Shown piece by piece: positions 8,650 to 16,546 of a DNA stretch of 49,769 bases. Origin of the DNA: DUUI01 sp964627845 (GTDB taxonomy: Bacteria > Bacillota_I > Bacilli_A > Erysipelotrichales > Erysipelotrichaceae); contig CAZVKL010000006.1 of assembly GCA_964627845.1 (NCBI GenBank), positions 1-49,769 on the forward strand, given 5' to 3'. Within the stretch, counting starts at the first letter, position 1, and each line of letters starts with the position of its first letter. The notes below the pieces were generated by a model, which was given only the letters and a program-made list of their open reading frames with translations, was not told the DNA's origin and did not search any database. A program made the position numbers and the translations under genes.

Positions 8650-9485
8650 TGGAATCATTTTTAAACTTATTTGAAAAATCATTTGAAATTACTGAAGGTT
8701 TTTCAAATGATCGAAAATTTAAATGTATCAATGAAGATGGACAAGCATATTTGTGTCGTTTCTTTAAAATTAAAGATATGGCTAAAGCCTCAGCTCATTA
8801 TGAATTATTACGACAGTTTCAAGGTGTTGACGGATTTCAACAAGTTCTCTATATTCTAAAGTGCAATGACCAAGAACATGGTGTATTGGTGTTTGATTGG
8901 GTCGATGGTCAACCCCTTAGTCAAATCGATTTAACTTTTGAATTAGGACAACAGGCAGGAAAGATTATAAATCAATTGCATCAAATAGAGGTTCCCTATA
9001 ACAAACCTAAAAAAGGCAAAACTCAATTTGAATTGATTGAACAAGCCTATCATCAATACATCCAAAGTGGTGGTTATTTTGAAAATCTAGATACCCTCAA
9101 CGAAATGTTTAACAAGATGAAAGATCAGTATAAAATTGAGAGATTAGTGCCGTTGCACGGGAACTTAAAAGCAGAAAATTTTATTCTGACACCAAATAAT
9201 GAACTGGTTCTAATAAATTTCAATCATCACGAGATAGGGGATATTAGTCTCGATTTAGAAACACTTATTTTTTGGGAAGATGAAGCGTTTGTTAACGGTG
9301 TACTAAGTCAGGTTGATTTAAATGATCAGATTTTAATGAATATTAAGACTCTTCTTTATGCTTCGCCTAGACGTATTCTTTGTGCAGCTAAAAGTCCGGA
9401 GTCTGTTTTCATCGACAAGATAGTGGATAAAAATCGCAACATAATTCAAAAACTAACGCGTATCCAAAAGATTAGTAAACTTTAA
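8649..9485 (+). CDS. Aminoglycoside-phosphotransferase-fold protein lacking catalytic aspartates (pseudokinase)
   Basis: 278 residues with the APH/choline-kinase layout. An N-lobe is followed by a hinge-like LVFDWVDGQPL (80-90), then a Brenner-like loop and metal loop. The family's HGDxxxxN is here H170-G-N172-L-K-A-E-N177, and the IDFD-type metal motif is I-N190-F-N192. Both catalytic or metal-binding aspartates are therefore asparagines (codons AAC and AAT), while the surrounding residues, including GDISLDLE, are kept. This predicts a folded, nucleotide-binding but phosphotransfer-poor protein, or an unusual enzyme. The start TAATG overlaps the TIR gene stop, implying coupled translation and a shared function. 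I cannot name a substrate. Confidence 0.75.
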   Translation: MESFLNLFEKSFEITEGFSNDRKFKCINEDGQAYLCRFFKIKDMAKASAHYELLRQFQGVDGFQQVLYILKCNDQEHGVLVFDWVDGQPLSQIDLTFELGQQAGKIINQLHQIEVPYNKPKKGKTQFELIEQAYHQYIQSGGYFENLDTLNEMFNKMKDQYKIERLVPLHGNLKAENFILTPNNELVLINFNHHEIGDISLDLETLIFWEDEAFVNGVLSQVDLNDQILMNIKTLLYASPRRILCAAKSPESVFIDKIVDKNRNIIQKLTRIQKISKL

Positions 9486-9549
9486 TAAAAATTAACTTTA
9501 TAATTCGTAAAAAGCATTGGATTTATTAGGCTAAATCGAACTAAATCTG

Positions 9550-9578
9550 TTGTCATCATCTGAAAAATGTGATATTGT
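9550..9578 (+). promoter_or_regulatory. Putative promoter of the PTS gene
   Basis: TTGTCA at 9550-9555, a 17-base spacer and TATTGT at 9573-9578 form a plausible sigma-A promoter. The predicted start, near 9585, falls inside the first palindrome, so that palindrome could act as an operator. Confidence 0.4.
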
Positions 9579-9602
9579 GTGAATAGTGAAAATGTATTCA
9601 CA
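9578..9602. promoter_or_regulatory. Palindrome at the PTS promoter, possible operator
   Basis: TGTGAATA (9578-9585) and TATTCACA (9595-9602) are perfect inverted copies separated by 9 bases. They overlap the -10 box and the predicted transcription start, as expected for a repressor site. I do not recognise the cognate regulator. Confidence 0.45.
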
Positions 9603-9606
9603 GGTT

Positions 9607-9638
9607 CCAAGAAATATAGGGGAAGATGTATTTCTTGG
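9607..9638 (+). promoter_or_regulatory. Leader hairpin before the PTS gene
   Basis: CCAAGAAATA (9607-9616) and TATTTCTTGG (9629-9638) pair perfectly over 10 bases with a 12-base loop (9617-9628) in the predicted 5' leader. No T-run follows, so it is not an ordinary terminator. It ends about 15 bases before the AGGAGG ribosome binding site, and could control mRNA stability or translation, or form part of an antitermination element. It does not clearly match the BglG/GlcT-type RAT consensus. Confidence 0.45.
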
Positions 9639-9670
9639 GGCTAGAACACATCATAGGAGGAGAGAAAATT

Positions 9671-11119
9671 ATGATGAGACAATTACAAAGACTTGGTAGA
9701 TCTCTGATGAATCCGGTTGCGGTATTACCGGTTGCATCTATTCTACTAGGTATCGGTTATGCCATCGACCCAACTGGTTGGGGTGGAAACAGTCCTGTTG
9801 CAGGTTTCTTAATCGCTGCAGGTGGAGCTGTTGTTGACAATTTACCAATTCTATTCGCAATCGGTGTTGCTTATGGATTATCAAAAGACCAAAATGGTGC
9901 TGCGGCATTATCAGGTATGGTTGCGTTCTTAGTAGTGACTAGATTACTAGGTCCTGGCACTGTTACTCAATTACGTGGCGGCGTTGAGCCAGCATTCGAA
10001 GAAGGTTTCGGAGCAATCTCTAACGCATTTACCGGAATTATTTCCGGGGTTGTAGCCGCTTGGGTTTACAACAAATTCTCTGGTACTAAATTACCAGACG
10101 CATTGGCATTCTTTAGCGGACGTCGTTTAGTTCCAATTATTACATCATTTGTGATGTTATTAGTATCTGCAGTATTATACTTTGCATGGCCTCCAATTTA
10201 TGGTGGACTTGTTACATTAGGTAATACATTCCAAGGAATGGGTGCTTTCGGAGCTGGACTTTATGCATTCTTTAACCGTTTATTAATCCCTACAGGATTA
10301 CACCACGCATTAAATAACGTATTCTGGTTCGATACAATCGGAATCAATGACATCGGAAACTTCTGGGGTTCTGTTGAATCAACAGTTCCTGGTGTTACAA
10401 CTGGTATGTATCAAGCTGGTTTCTTCCCAATCATGATGTTTGGTCTACCTGGTGCTGCATTAGCTATGTACCAAACTGCTAGACCTGAACGTAAGAATGC
10501 TGCAGGAGCATTATTATTAGCTGGTTCTGTTGCGACATTCGTAACTGGTGTTACTGAGCCTCTAGAATTCGCATTCATGTTCTTAGCACCTGCATTATAT
10601 TTAGTACACGCGGTATTAACTGGTATCTCAGTATTCATCGCTGCAACAATGCAATGGATTGCTGGATTCGGATTCTCTGCTGGTCTAATTGACTTCTTAC
10701 TTTCAACAAGAATGCCTTTAGCTACTAACATTTGGATGTTAATTCCACTTGGATTAGTATTCTTCGCAATTTACTACTTCTTATTCCGCGTTCTAATTGT
10801 TAAATTAGATCTACAAACTCCAGGACGTGAAATTGAATCAACTGAAGATGAAGGTCAAGTATTAGATACTAAATCGACTGACTTCACAGCTATGGCTCAA
10901 CAAATCCTTGCTGGATTAGGTGGGAAAGAAAATATTGAAGACGCTGAGTATTGTGTAACACGTTTACGTGTAAACGTTAAAGACAATCTTAAAGTAAACG
11001 AAAGTGTCATTAAGAAGGCAAACATCTCTGGTGTTATTAGACCTTCTAAAAACAATATCCAAGTTGTTGTTGGCCCTCAAGTTCAATTCGTTTACGACGA
11101 ATTCTCTAAATTAATCTAA
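9671..11119 (+). CDS. PTS EIICB transporter, N-acetylglucosamine/glucose type
   Basis: 482 residues. The EIIC membrane domain begins RQLQRLGRSLMNPVAVLP, like NagE, and has the family sequences GLHHALNNVFWF and GVTEPLEFAFMFLAP. A C-terminal EIIB domain carries the phosphorylated cysteine in EYCVTRLRV (C428). There is no fused EIIA, so phosphate must come from a separate EIIA protein. The best guess is import and phosphorylation of N-acetylglucosamine, but glucose is possible. ATG 9671 is chosen because AGGAGG (9655-9660) precedes it; a longer ORF from 9626 would start inside the leader hairpin. A strong terminator follows. Confidence 0.88.
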   Translation: MMRQLQRLGRSLMNPVAVLPVASILLGIGYAIDPTGWGGNSPVAGFLIAAGGAVVDNLPILFAIGVAYGLSKDQNGAAALSGMVAFLVVTRLLGPGTVTQLRGGVEPAFEEGFGAISNAFTGIISGVVAAWVYNKFSGTKLPDALAFFSGRRLVPIITSFVMLLVSAVLYFAWPPIYGGLVTLGNTFQGMGAFGAGLYAFFNRLLIPTGLHHALNNVFWFDTIGINDIGNFWGSVESTVPGVTTGMYQAGFFPIMMFGLPGAALAMYQTARPERKNAAGALLLAGSVATFVTGVTEPLEFAFMFLAPALYLVHAVLTGISVFIAATMQWIAGFGFSAGLIDFLLSTRMPLATNIWMLIPLGLVFFAIYYFLFRVLIVKLDLQTPGREIESTEDEGQVLDTKSTDFTAMAQQILAGLGGKENIEDAEYCVTRLRVNVKDNLKVNESVIKKANISGVIRPSKNNIQVVVGPQVQFVYDEFSKLI

Positions 11120-11130
11120 AACTAATTCTA

Positions 11131-11162
11131 AAAGAAGATCTCAAATTGAGATCTTCTTTTTT
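11131..11162 (+). terminator. Rho-independent terminator after the PTS gene
   Basis: A 13-bp perfect stem (11131-11143 with 11147-11159, three-base loop) is followed by a T-run, 12 bases after the stop codon. Confidence 0.9.
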
Positions 11163-11246
11163 GTGGCTTGTTAACTTCAGTCCTTTCTTGTTTTTATTCT
11201 TAGAGTTGAAGATTTAATTTGTCCTCAACTCATTTTATTTGGACTA

Positions 11247-11255
11247 TGCTATAAT
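11247..11255 (+). promoter_or_regulatory. Extended -10 promoter
   Basis: TG at 11247-11248 and TATAAT at 11250-11255 form an extended -10 element without a clear -35. The predicted start, near 11262, leaves a short leader with GAGG before ATG 11275. Confidence 0.55.
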
Positions 11256-11274
11256 CATTATTGCGAGGTATAGT

Positions 11275-11682
11275 ATGAATTTTTTAAATCCTAAACCATT
11301 ATCACAGAAAGAGCGTTGGCAACGTGCCCTAGTTTTTGGAATACCTTTCTCAATACTTGTAGGAATCCTTACTGCTTTGCTCAATCGAGCATTAGGAAAT
11401 ATTCAATTCGGGATTGTTTATATTGGAGTAGGGTGGGTTATTGCCTGGTTCATCCAAACAGTCAGTCATGGCGCACAAAAGAAATTTAGATATTTAGCAC
11501 TGGCCTGTTATGTATTAGCGCTTTTAGTGGCTGAGGTCGTGTTCATTGCGATTCTCTATGATATAAATATCTTCAATTATTTAATGATTTACTTAAGAGC
11601 CTTATTAAGTGTTGATATCAATTCACTGATCGGTATCTTAATAAGAATATTAGGTGGAGTCGTCGCCTATCAAAATATTTAA
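11275..11682 (+). CDS. Small membrane protein of unknown function
   Basis: 135 residues with about four membrane helices and a cytoplasmic, basic N-terminus (NPKPLSQKERWQR). ATG 11275 is preferred to an upstream start at 11239, because GAGG lies 6 bases before it and the -10 box (11250-11255) lies inside the longer reading. No family motif is recognised. The stop codon is embedded in a terminator hairpin and the gene stands alone as its own transcription unit. Confidence 0.65.
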   Translation: MNFLNPKPLSQKERWQRALVFGIPFSILVGILTALLNRALGNIQFGIVYIGVGWVIAWFIQTVSHGAQKKFRYLALACYVLALLVAEVVFIAILYDINIFNYLMIYLRALLSVDINSLIGILIRILGGVVAYQNI

Positions 11683-11707
11683 GAATTCTAATATGAATTC
11701 TTTTTTT
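11681..11707 (+). terminator. Terminator overlapping the stop codon of the small membrane protein gene
   Basis: AAGAATTC (11681-11688) pairs with GAATTCTT (11695-11702) around a six-base loop and runs into a series of seven or more T. The hairpin begins within the TAA stop codon. Confidence 0.8.
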
Positions 11708-11745
11708 ATATTGTAATTCTAGATGATTTGAGTTAATATATACAT

Positions 11746-11764
11746 AATGATAATGATTATCATT
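11746..11764. promoter_or_regulatory. Fur-like operator
   Basis: The 15 bases 11748-11762 read TGATAAT-G-ATTATCA, an exact 7-1-7 Fur box; symmetry extends to 11746-11764. It sits just upstream of the metal ATPase gene. A weak promoter (TTGTAA 11711-11716, TAATAT 11734-11739) would place the box at the transcription start, suggesting Fur-family control. PerR boxes differ (TTATAAT-N-ATTATAA), so Fur is the closer match. Confidence 0.75.
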
Positions 11765-11780
11765 AACAACGAGGTGCAAA

Positions 11781-13631
11781 ATGGAAAAACAATTAAAAAT
11801 CAACTTAGGTAGTATGGTCATTTCATTTATATTCGTAGTCATTGCCTGGATTATGAGTGTAAATGGCGATACCGCAGTCACCATTACGTTATGGGCATTA
11901 GCCTTCATCATTGGAGGACGTGCTAAAGCAATCGAAGGGATACAAGATACAATTGAAAACAAATCATTAAATGTAGAAATTTTAATGTTATTATCGGCTT
12001 TAGGTGCTTTTGCTATTCAAAATTATAAAGAAGGCGCAATTCTAATATTAATATTTGGTGTATCTGGGGTTCTGGAAGAATACTCAATGGCTAAATCTGA
12101 AAAAGAATTAAAAGCATTATTAAATTTAGCACCTCAAACAGCGATTCTATTAAAGGATAATCAAGAACAAGAAGTTCCTGCTGATCAATTACAAATAGGT
12201 GATGTTGTCGTTGTTAAAGTGGGCGATGTTGTTCCTGCTGATGGCACGATTATTCGTGGTAATACCTCATTAAATGAATCAGCCTTAACGGGTGAATTCG
12301 TTCCAGTAAATAGAGGTGTTGATGATGATGTTCTATCAGGTTCACTGAATGAGGAAGCAACCATCCATGTTGAAGTTAAGAAGAATCCATCCGATTCGAT
12401 GGTTCAAAAAATTGTCAATTTTGTCGCCAGTGCTCAAGAAGAAAATACACCGACTCAGTCATGGATTAATGATTTTGAAGAAAAATATGTGTATGTCGTT
12501 TTATTAATGTCTGTCTTAATGATGATTATTCCTCCACTTCTAAATATTTGGGATTGGCAAACTGCCTTCTATCGAGGCATCGTTTTATTAGTTGTAGCCA
12601 GTCCTTGTGCTTTAGTAGCATCCATTTCACCGACAATGCTAGCAACAATGTCCAATGCCGCAAGACAGGGGATACTAATTAAAGGGGCAACCCATATTGA
12701 AACATTAAGCAAAGTGGATGTCATCATTATGGATAAAACAGGTACCATCACAGAAGGGAAACCTCATGTGGAAGAGATCATTTTATGTGAAGACTGTTCA
12801 GTTGGTAAACAAGAAGTCTTGGAAATTTTATATGCCGCTGAGTCACAATCAAATCATCCGCTAGCGGTTGCGATTGTCAAAGCGTTGGAAGATAAAGTCA
12901 CAAAAAAATACACCCATCTGGAATCGATGGAAGTTCCTGGTAAGGGTGTCAGCTTAGAAATAGGTGGTCTCACTTGGCAAGTTGGACGCTTTGATGTTAA
13001 ACACAATTCAAAAATGGATGAGGTTGCCAAAGAAGTTAAAGAGAATGGTTTTACAACTGTCTCAGTTATACTAAATTCAGAATTAGTTGGGATTGTTACC
13101 TTGATGGATACAATCCGAGACCAAGTGGATACGACCATTAACTATTTACATGAAAATGAGATTAAAGTCATGATGTTAACTGGGGATAATCAACATACTG
13201 CCGACGCCATTGCCAATAAAACTCATATTGATTATGCCAAAGGTAATCTGTATCCTCAAGATAAAGTGAATGAGGTTAAAGCTCTTCGTACTGATAAAAA
13301 AATAGTCGCCATGATTGGCGATGGAATCAATGATTCACCTGCTTTAGCGAGTGCCGATGTCGGAATCGCAATGGGAGGAGGTACGGATGTGACCTTAGAG
13401 ACAGCCGATGTCGTCTTTATGAATGATAAATTATCGAATTTAAAACACCTCGTTGATATTTCTAAGCGTGGTCAAAAGATTGCGATGCAAAATGTTATAT
13501 TTTCAATTGCGGTGATTCTAATCTTAATTTTAGCGAATGTCCTTCAAATTGTACAACTTCCCTTAGCAGTCGTCTTTCATGAAGGAAGTACCATCCTGGT
13601 TATTCTAAATGGCCTAAGGATGTTAAGATAG
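11781..13631 (+). CDS. P1B-type metal-exporting ATPase, probable iron/zinc class
   Basis: 616 residues without an N-terminal heavy-metal-associated domain. P-type motifs present: TGE in SALTGEFVPV, the membrane SPC (S274-C276), the phosphorylated aspartate of DKTGT (D318), MLTGDN and GDGINDSPAL. The last membrane region has HEGST (H600), as in the P1B-4/ZosA-PfeT-CoaT group, which export Fe(II), Zn or Co. The Fur-like box in front argues for iron efflux similar to PfeT/FrvA. GAGGTG precedes the ATG. The end overlaps convergent mutY by 32 bases. Confidence 0.88.
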   Translation: MEKQLKINLGSMVISFIFVVIAWIMSVNGDTAVTITLWALAFIIGGRAKAIEGIQDTIENKSLNVEILMLLSALGAFAIQNYKEGAILILIFGVSGVLEEYSMAKSEKELKALLNLAPQTAILLKDNQEQEVPADQLQIGDVVVVKVGDVVPADGTIIRGNTSLNESALTGEFVPVNRGVDDDVLSGSLNEEATIHVEVKKNPSDSMVQKIVNFVASAQEENTPTQSWINDFEEKYVYVVLLMSVLMMIIPPLLNIWDWQTAFYRGIVLLVVASPCALVASISPTMLATMSNAARQGILIKGATHIETLSKVDVIIMDKTGTITEGKPHVEEIILCEDCSVGKQEVLEILYAAESQSNHPLAVAIVKALEDKVTKKYTHLESMEVPGKGVSLEIGGLTWQVGRFDVKHNSKMDEVAKEVKENGFTTVSVILNSELVGIVTLMDTIRDQVDTTINYLHENEIKVMMLTGDNQHTADAIANKTHIDYAKGNLYPQDKVNEVKALRTDKKIVAMIGDGINDSPALASADVGIAMGGGTDVTLETADVVFMNDKLSNLKHLVDISKRGQKIAMQNVIFSIAVILILILANVLQIVQLPLAVVFHEGSTILVILNGLRMLR

Positions 13632-14589
13632 ATTTGTGGGCGGATATCATCGGATAGTTGTTCAAATCGTTTAAATCAATCCACTGATAAAGTGGATTTT
13701 TTTCGAGTTGATCTGTTATATAAATGTTCATTAACCAGGTTTTATGAGAAAAGATATGTTTTTTCACTAGAATAGGTTTATGCTCATGCTCTTGTTTACT
13801 TGATTGAGGTAAACGGATTAATCCTTTCATTAAACCATCGCTATCATCAAATGAAATGAGTATTTTGTTGTCTTTAATCACCACAAAAGTATCAAATTCA
13901 ATAATGGGATTTTTCCTTTTTACCTTCTTAACTGGAAATTGTTCTTGAGCATTGTCTCGATTAGCTAGACAAATATTGTTTAATGGGCATTGATCGCACT
14001 TAGGATTTGTCGGTGTACAAATCAATGCACCAAGCTCCATTAGTGCCTGGGTATAATCAGAAGGATTCGCTTCTTGTAATAATTCAAGCAAGATTGATTT
14101 TAAATCTTCTTTGTTTTTCTTTTTAAGAAAATCACGATTATCTGCTAAGACTCTAGCCATAACTCTAATAACGTTACCATCAATGGCGATTGCTTTTTGT
14201 TTAAAGGCGATAGAGGCAATGGCATTTGCTGTATAGTCGCCAATACCAGGTAACGATAAAATATCTGATATCTGTTGAGGAAATGATCCATCATATTCTT
14301 TTACAATGATTTTTGATGCTTTATGTAGGTTCTTAGCTCTAGAATAGTATCCAAGGCCTTCCCAAGCTTTTAAGACATCATTTTCTGAAGCTTGAGACAA
14401 TTCATGAATTGTTGGCCATTGCGTTACCCAATTCTTATAATAGGGCATCATGGTCACAATTTGAGTTTGTTGAGCCATGATTTCTGAAACCCAAATATGA
14501 TAGGGGTCCTGCGTCTTTCTAAATAACAAATCTCTTTTGTTAAGTTGATACCAATTTAGTAAAGGTTGTGTAAAAGTATTAAAGTTCAT
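13600..14589 (-). CDS. mutY: A/G-specific adenine glycosylase MutY
   Basis: 329 residues. MutY removes adenine mispaired with 8-oxoguanine. The catalytic pair is visible as E36 in WVSEIMAQQTQ and D137 in IDGNVIRV, with a helix-hairpin-helix at LPGIGDYTANA (about 113-122). The [4Fe-4S] ligands are in C-x6-C-x2-C-x5-C (ICTPTNPKCDQCPLNNIC). The C-terminal NUDIX-like 8-oxoG recognition domain is present (near FSHKTWLMNIY). The ATG has no Shine-Dalgarno sequence; TATAAT lies exactly 6 bases upstream. It is convergent with the metal ATPase and divergent from a small membrane protein gene. Confidence 0.95.
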   Translation of the reverse strand: MNFNTFTQPLLNWYQLNKRDLLFRKTQDPYHIWVSEIMAQQTQIVTMMPYYKNWVTQWPTIHELSQASENDVLKAWEGLGYYSRAKNLHKASKIIVKEYDGSFPQQISDILSLPGIGDYTANAIASIAFKQKAIAIDGNVIRVMARVLADNRDFLKKKNKEDLKSILLELLQEANPSDYTQALMELGALICTPTNPKCDQCPLNNICLANRDNAQEQFPVKKVKRKNPIIEFDTFVVIKDNKILISFDDSDGLMKGLIRLPQSSKQEHEHKPILVKKHIFSHKTWLMNIYITDQLEKNPLYQWIDLNDLNNYPMISAHKSILTSLGHLE

Positions 14590-14595
14590 GAGTTG

Positions 14596-14604
14596 ATTAT
14601 AACA
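14596..14604 (-). promoter_or_regulatory. Extended -10 promoter of mutY, predicted leaderless
   Basis: On the minus strand, TGT precedes TATAAT (14601-14596), and 6 bases separate this from the ATG at 14589. The predicted transcription start coincides with the ATG. Confidence 0.6.
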
Positions 14605-14622
14605 AATAATTAAGAGGGAAGA

Positions 14623-14631
14623 TGGTATAAT
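14623..14631 (+). promoter_or_regulatory. Extended -10 promoter, predicted leaderless
   Basis: TGG precedes TATAAT (14626-14631), with 6 bases to the ATG at 14638. It is back to back with the mutY promoter inside a 48-base gap. Confidence 0.6.
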
Positions 14632-14637
14632 AAATCC

Positions 14638-15090
14638 ATGGGAAATTATTATTCAAAATTTGGAGTCGAAAGCATCGATACCAACAAGATTAAAGTGGAT
14701 AAGGATTTGTATAGAAAATATGGAGTAATTTTGACAAGTGTTCTCTATGTGATGATTTTTCTATTATCGATTTTGTATTTAGACAATTACATTACGGAAT
14801 TAGTGTTAAAAGTTATCATTGTTTTGGGTAGTTTTAGTTTTTATATTTGGGGACAATTTTACTATACGAAACGCGTTGCTTTATCTGAGAATGCGGTCAA
14901 TGTCAAAAAAGATGAGCTTTTAGAAATGAAGAAACGATTTGATCCTCATTTCATTTTTCTAACATTATTCATTATCACAATTTTTGCACGTAATGTTGTG
15001 GATGCAATTCCATTTACGATGATCAATTCTGTAATTTTTGGTTTAGCAATGCTTCATCTGTTTGTCAAATATAGAAAAGACGTTCAATAA
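14638..15090 (+). CDS. Small membrane protein of unknown function
   Basis: 150 residues with four predicted membrane helices in two pairs (about 29-50 and 54-75, then 103-122 and 125-142), separated by a charged cytoplasmic-looking stretch near residues 80-98 (VNVKKDELLEMKKRFD). I recognise no family. There is no Shine-Dalgarno; an extended TATAAT box ends 6 bases before the ATG, so translation is probably leaderless. A MATE exporter gene follows after 55 bases on the same strand. Confidence 0.65.
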   Translation: MGNYYSKFGVESIDTNKIKVDKDLYRKYGVILTSVLYVMIFLLSILYLDNYITELVLKVIIVLGSFSFYIWGQFYYTKRVALSENAVNVKKDELLEMKKRFDPHFIFLTLFIITIFARNVVDAIPFTMINSVIFGLAMLHLFVKYRKDVQ

Positions 15091-15145
15091 TTTTGACTTA
15101 CTTTACTTTTAAAATATTCGGAGTAGAATAAGACAAGGTGATTTT

Positions 15146-16546
15146 ATGGGATATTTTTATAAACTATTAGCTGCACACAACTATCGAAAAAAACTTGATA
15201 ACGAAATCGATTTAGATGATAAAACTGTAGTTTCTAATGTGTTGAAAGTGGCATGGCCATCAACCTTGGAAGCTCTTTTTATTGCACTGATTTCCAGTGT
15301 TGATACCATTATGGTGGCTACTCTTGGCCATGCGGCCATCTCAGCTGTTGGGATTGTCAATCAACCTCGTATGTTAATGCTTGCACCGATTATAGCCCTA
15401 AACATGGCCGTGACTGTGATTGTTTCACGACGTAAAGGACAAAATAATCAACAAGGAGCAAACTTCATTTTAAGAAATGCCTTAATTATTAGTTTTATTT
15501 TAGCAATCTTCTTAAATTTAATGGGATTTATTTTTGCTGAACCATTATTAAGATTTGCTGGGGCGAATCAACAATATTTAACGGATGCAACCAACTATTT
15601 AAAAATCATCTGTATCGGTAATTTCTTTTATAGTTTATCTTTAACAATAACTGCCGCCCAAAGAGGGTCAGGTAATACAAAGATTTCAATGATTACCAAT
15701 CTTAGTGCGAATATTGTTAATATTGTTTTTAACTATTTACTAATTAATGGGATTTGGTTTTTCCCGCGATTAGAAGTGGCTGGGGCAGCCATTGCCACAG
15801 CAATTGGTAATGTGGTCGCCTTAATTATTGCCATCTATTCTGTGACCCATCATGAATCATTCTTATTCTTGAACTTGAGAGAAAAGTGGGTATTACAAAA
15901 AGAAAATGTCTATCAAATCTTTACAATTGGTTTACCGTCTTTAATCGAACAAGTATTTTTAAGAATTGGCTTCTTTATCTTTGTTAAACAAGTGTTCTCA
16001 CTTGGGACGATTGCTTCTTCATCTCACCAAATAACCATGAATGTTATGTCTTTATCCTTTTCATTAGGTGATGGTTTGGCAATTGCGGCAACGGCCTTAG
16101 TTGGACGCTCACTGGGTCAAAAGAAAACTGATTTAGCCAAATTATATGGTAAATCAGTTCAACATGTTGGACGGGTATTAGCTATTTGCTTAGTTATTAT
16201 CACCATTGTCTTTCGATATCAAATCATTGGTTTATTTAGTGATTTAGAAGAAATTGTTGACATTGCTTCAACATTATTCTTAATCATGGCCGCCTTACTC
16301 TATTTCCAAATGTCTCAAGTTATAACGATTGGGTCATTGCGTGGAGCTGGAGATGTGCGCTTTGTCGCTGGATTGTCGATGGTCTCCATTATGTTAATTA
16401 GACCAGGGCTAACTCAATTATTTGCGTATGGCCTAGGATATGGAATTGTAGGGGCATGGATTGGAACCTTTATTGATCAATTAGTCCGTTGGTCAGCCTC
16501 ACTGATTCGATATAATTCAGGTAAATGGGTGGATGTTGAAGTTTAA
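15146..16546 (+). CDS. MATE family efflux transporter
   Basis: 466 residues and about 12 membrane helices in two related halves. The opening VLKVAWPSTLEALFIALISSVDTIMV and the later LPSLIEQVFLRIGFFIF are the equivalent first helices of each half. ITAAQRGSGNTKISM and IGSLRGAGDVRFVA match the conserved 'RGxGxT/R' turn of MATE proteins. The family exports drugs or organic cations in exchange for Na+ or H+; the substrate is unknown. AAGGTG (15135-15140) precedes the ATG by 5 bases. The stop overlaps that of the convergent glycosyltransferase by 3 bases. Confidence 0.9.
   Translation: MGYFYKLLAAHNYRKKLDNEIDLDDKTVVSNVLKVAWPSTLEALFIALISSVDTIMVATLGHAAISAVGIVNQPRMLMLAPIIALNMAVTVIVSRRKGQNNQQGANFILRNALIISFILAIFLNLMGFIFAEPLLRFAGANQQYLTDATNYLKIICIGNFFYSLSLTITAAQRGSGNTKISMITNLSANIVNIVFNYLLINGIWFFPRLEVAGAAIATAIGNVVALIIAIYSVTHHESFLFLNLREKWVLQKENVYQIFTIGLPSLIEQVFLRIGFFIFVKQVFSLGTIASSSHQITMNVMSLSFSLGDGLAIAATALVGRSLGQKKTDLAKLYGKSVQHVGRVLAICLVIITIVFRYQIIGLFSDLEEIVDIASTLFLIMAALLYFQMSQVITIGSLRGAGDVRFVAGLSMVSIMLIRPGLTQLFAYGLGYGIVGAWIGTFIDQLVRWSASLIRYNSGKWVDVEV

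Noticed and set aside
10411..10731. 106-codon reverse-strand ORF inside the PTS gene
   Set aside because: Shadow frame of a highly conserved membrane domain; no start signals.
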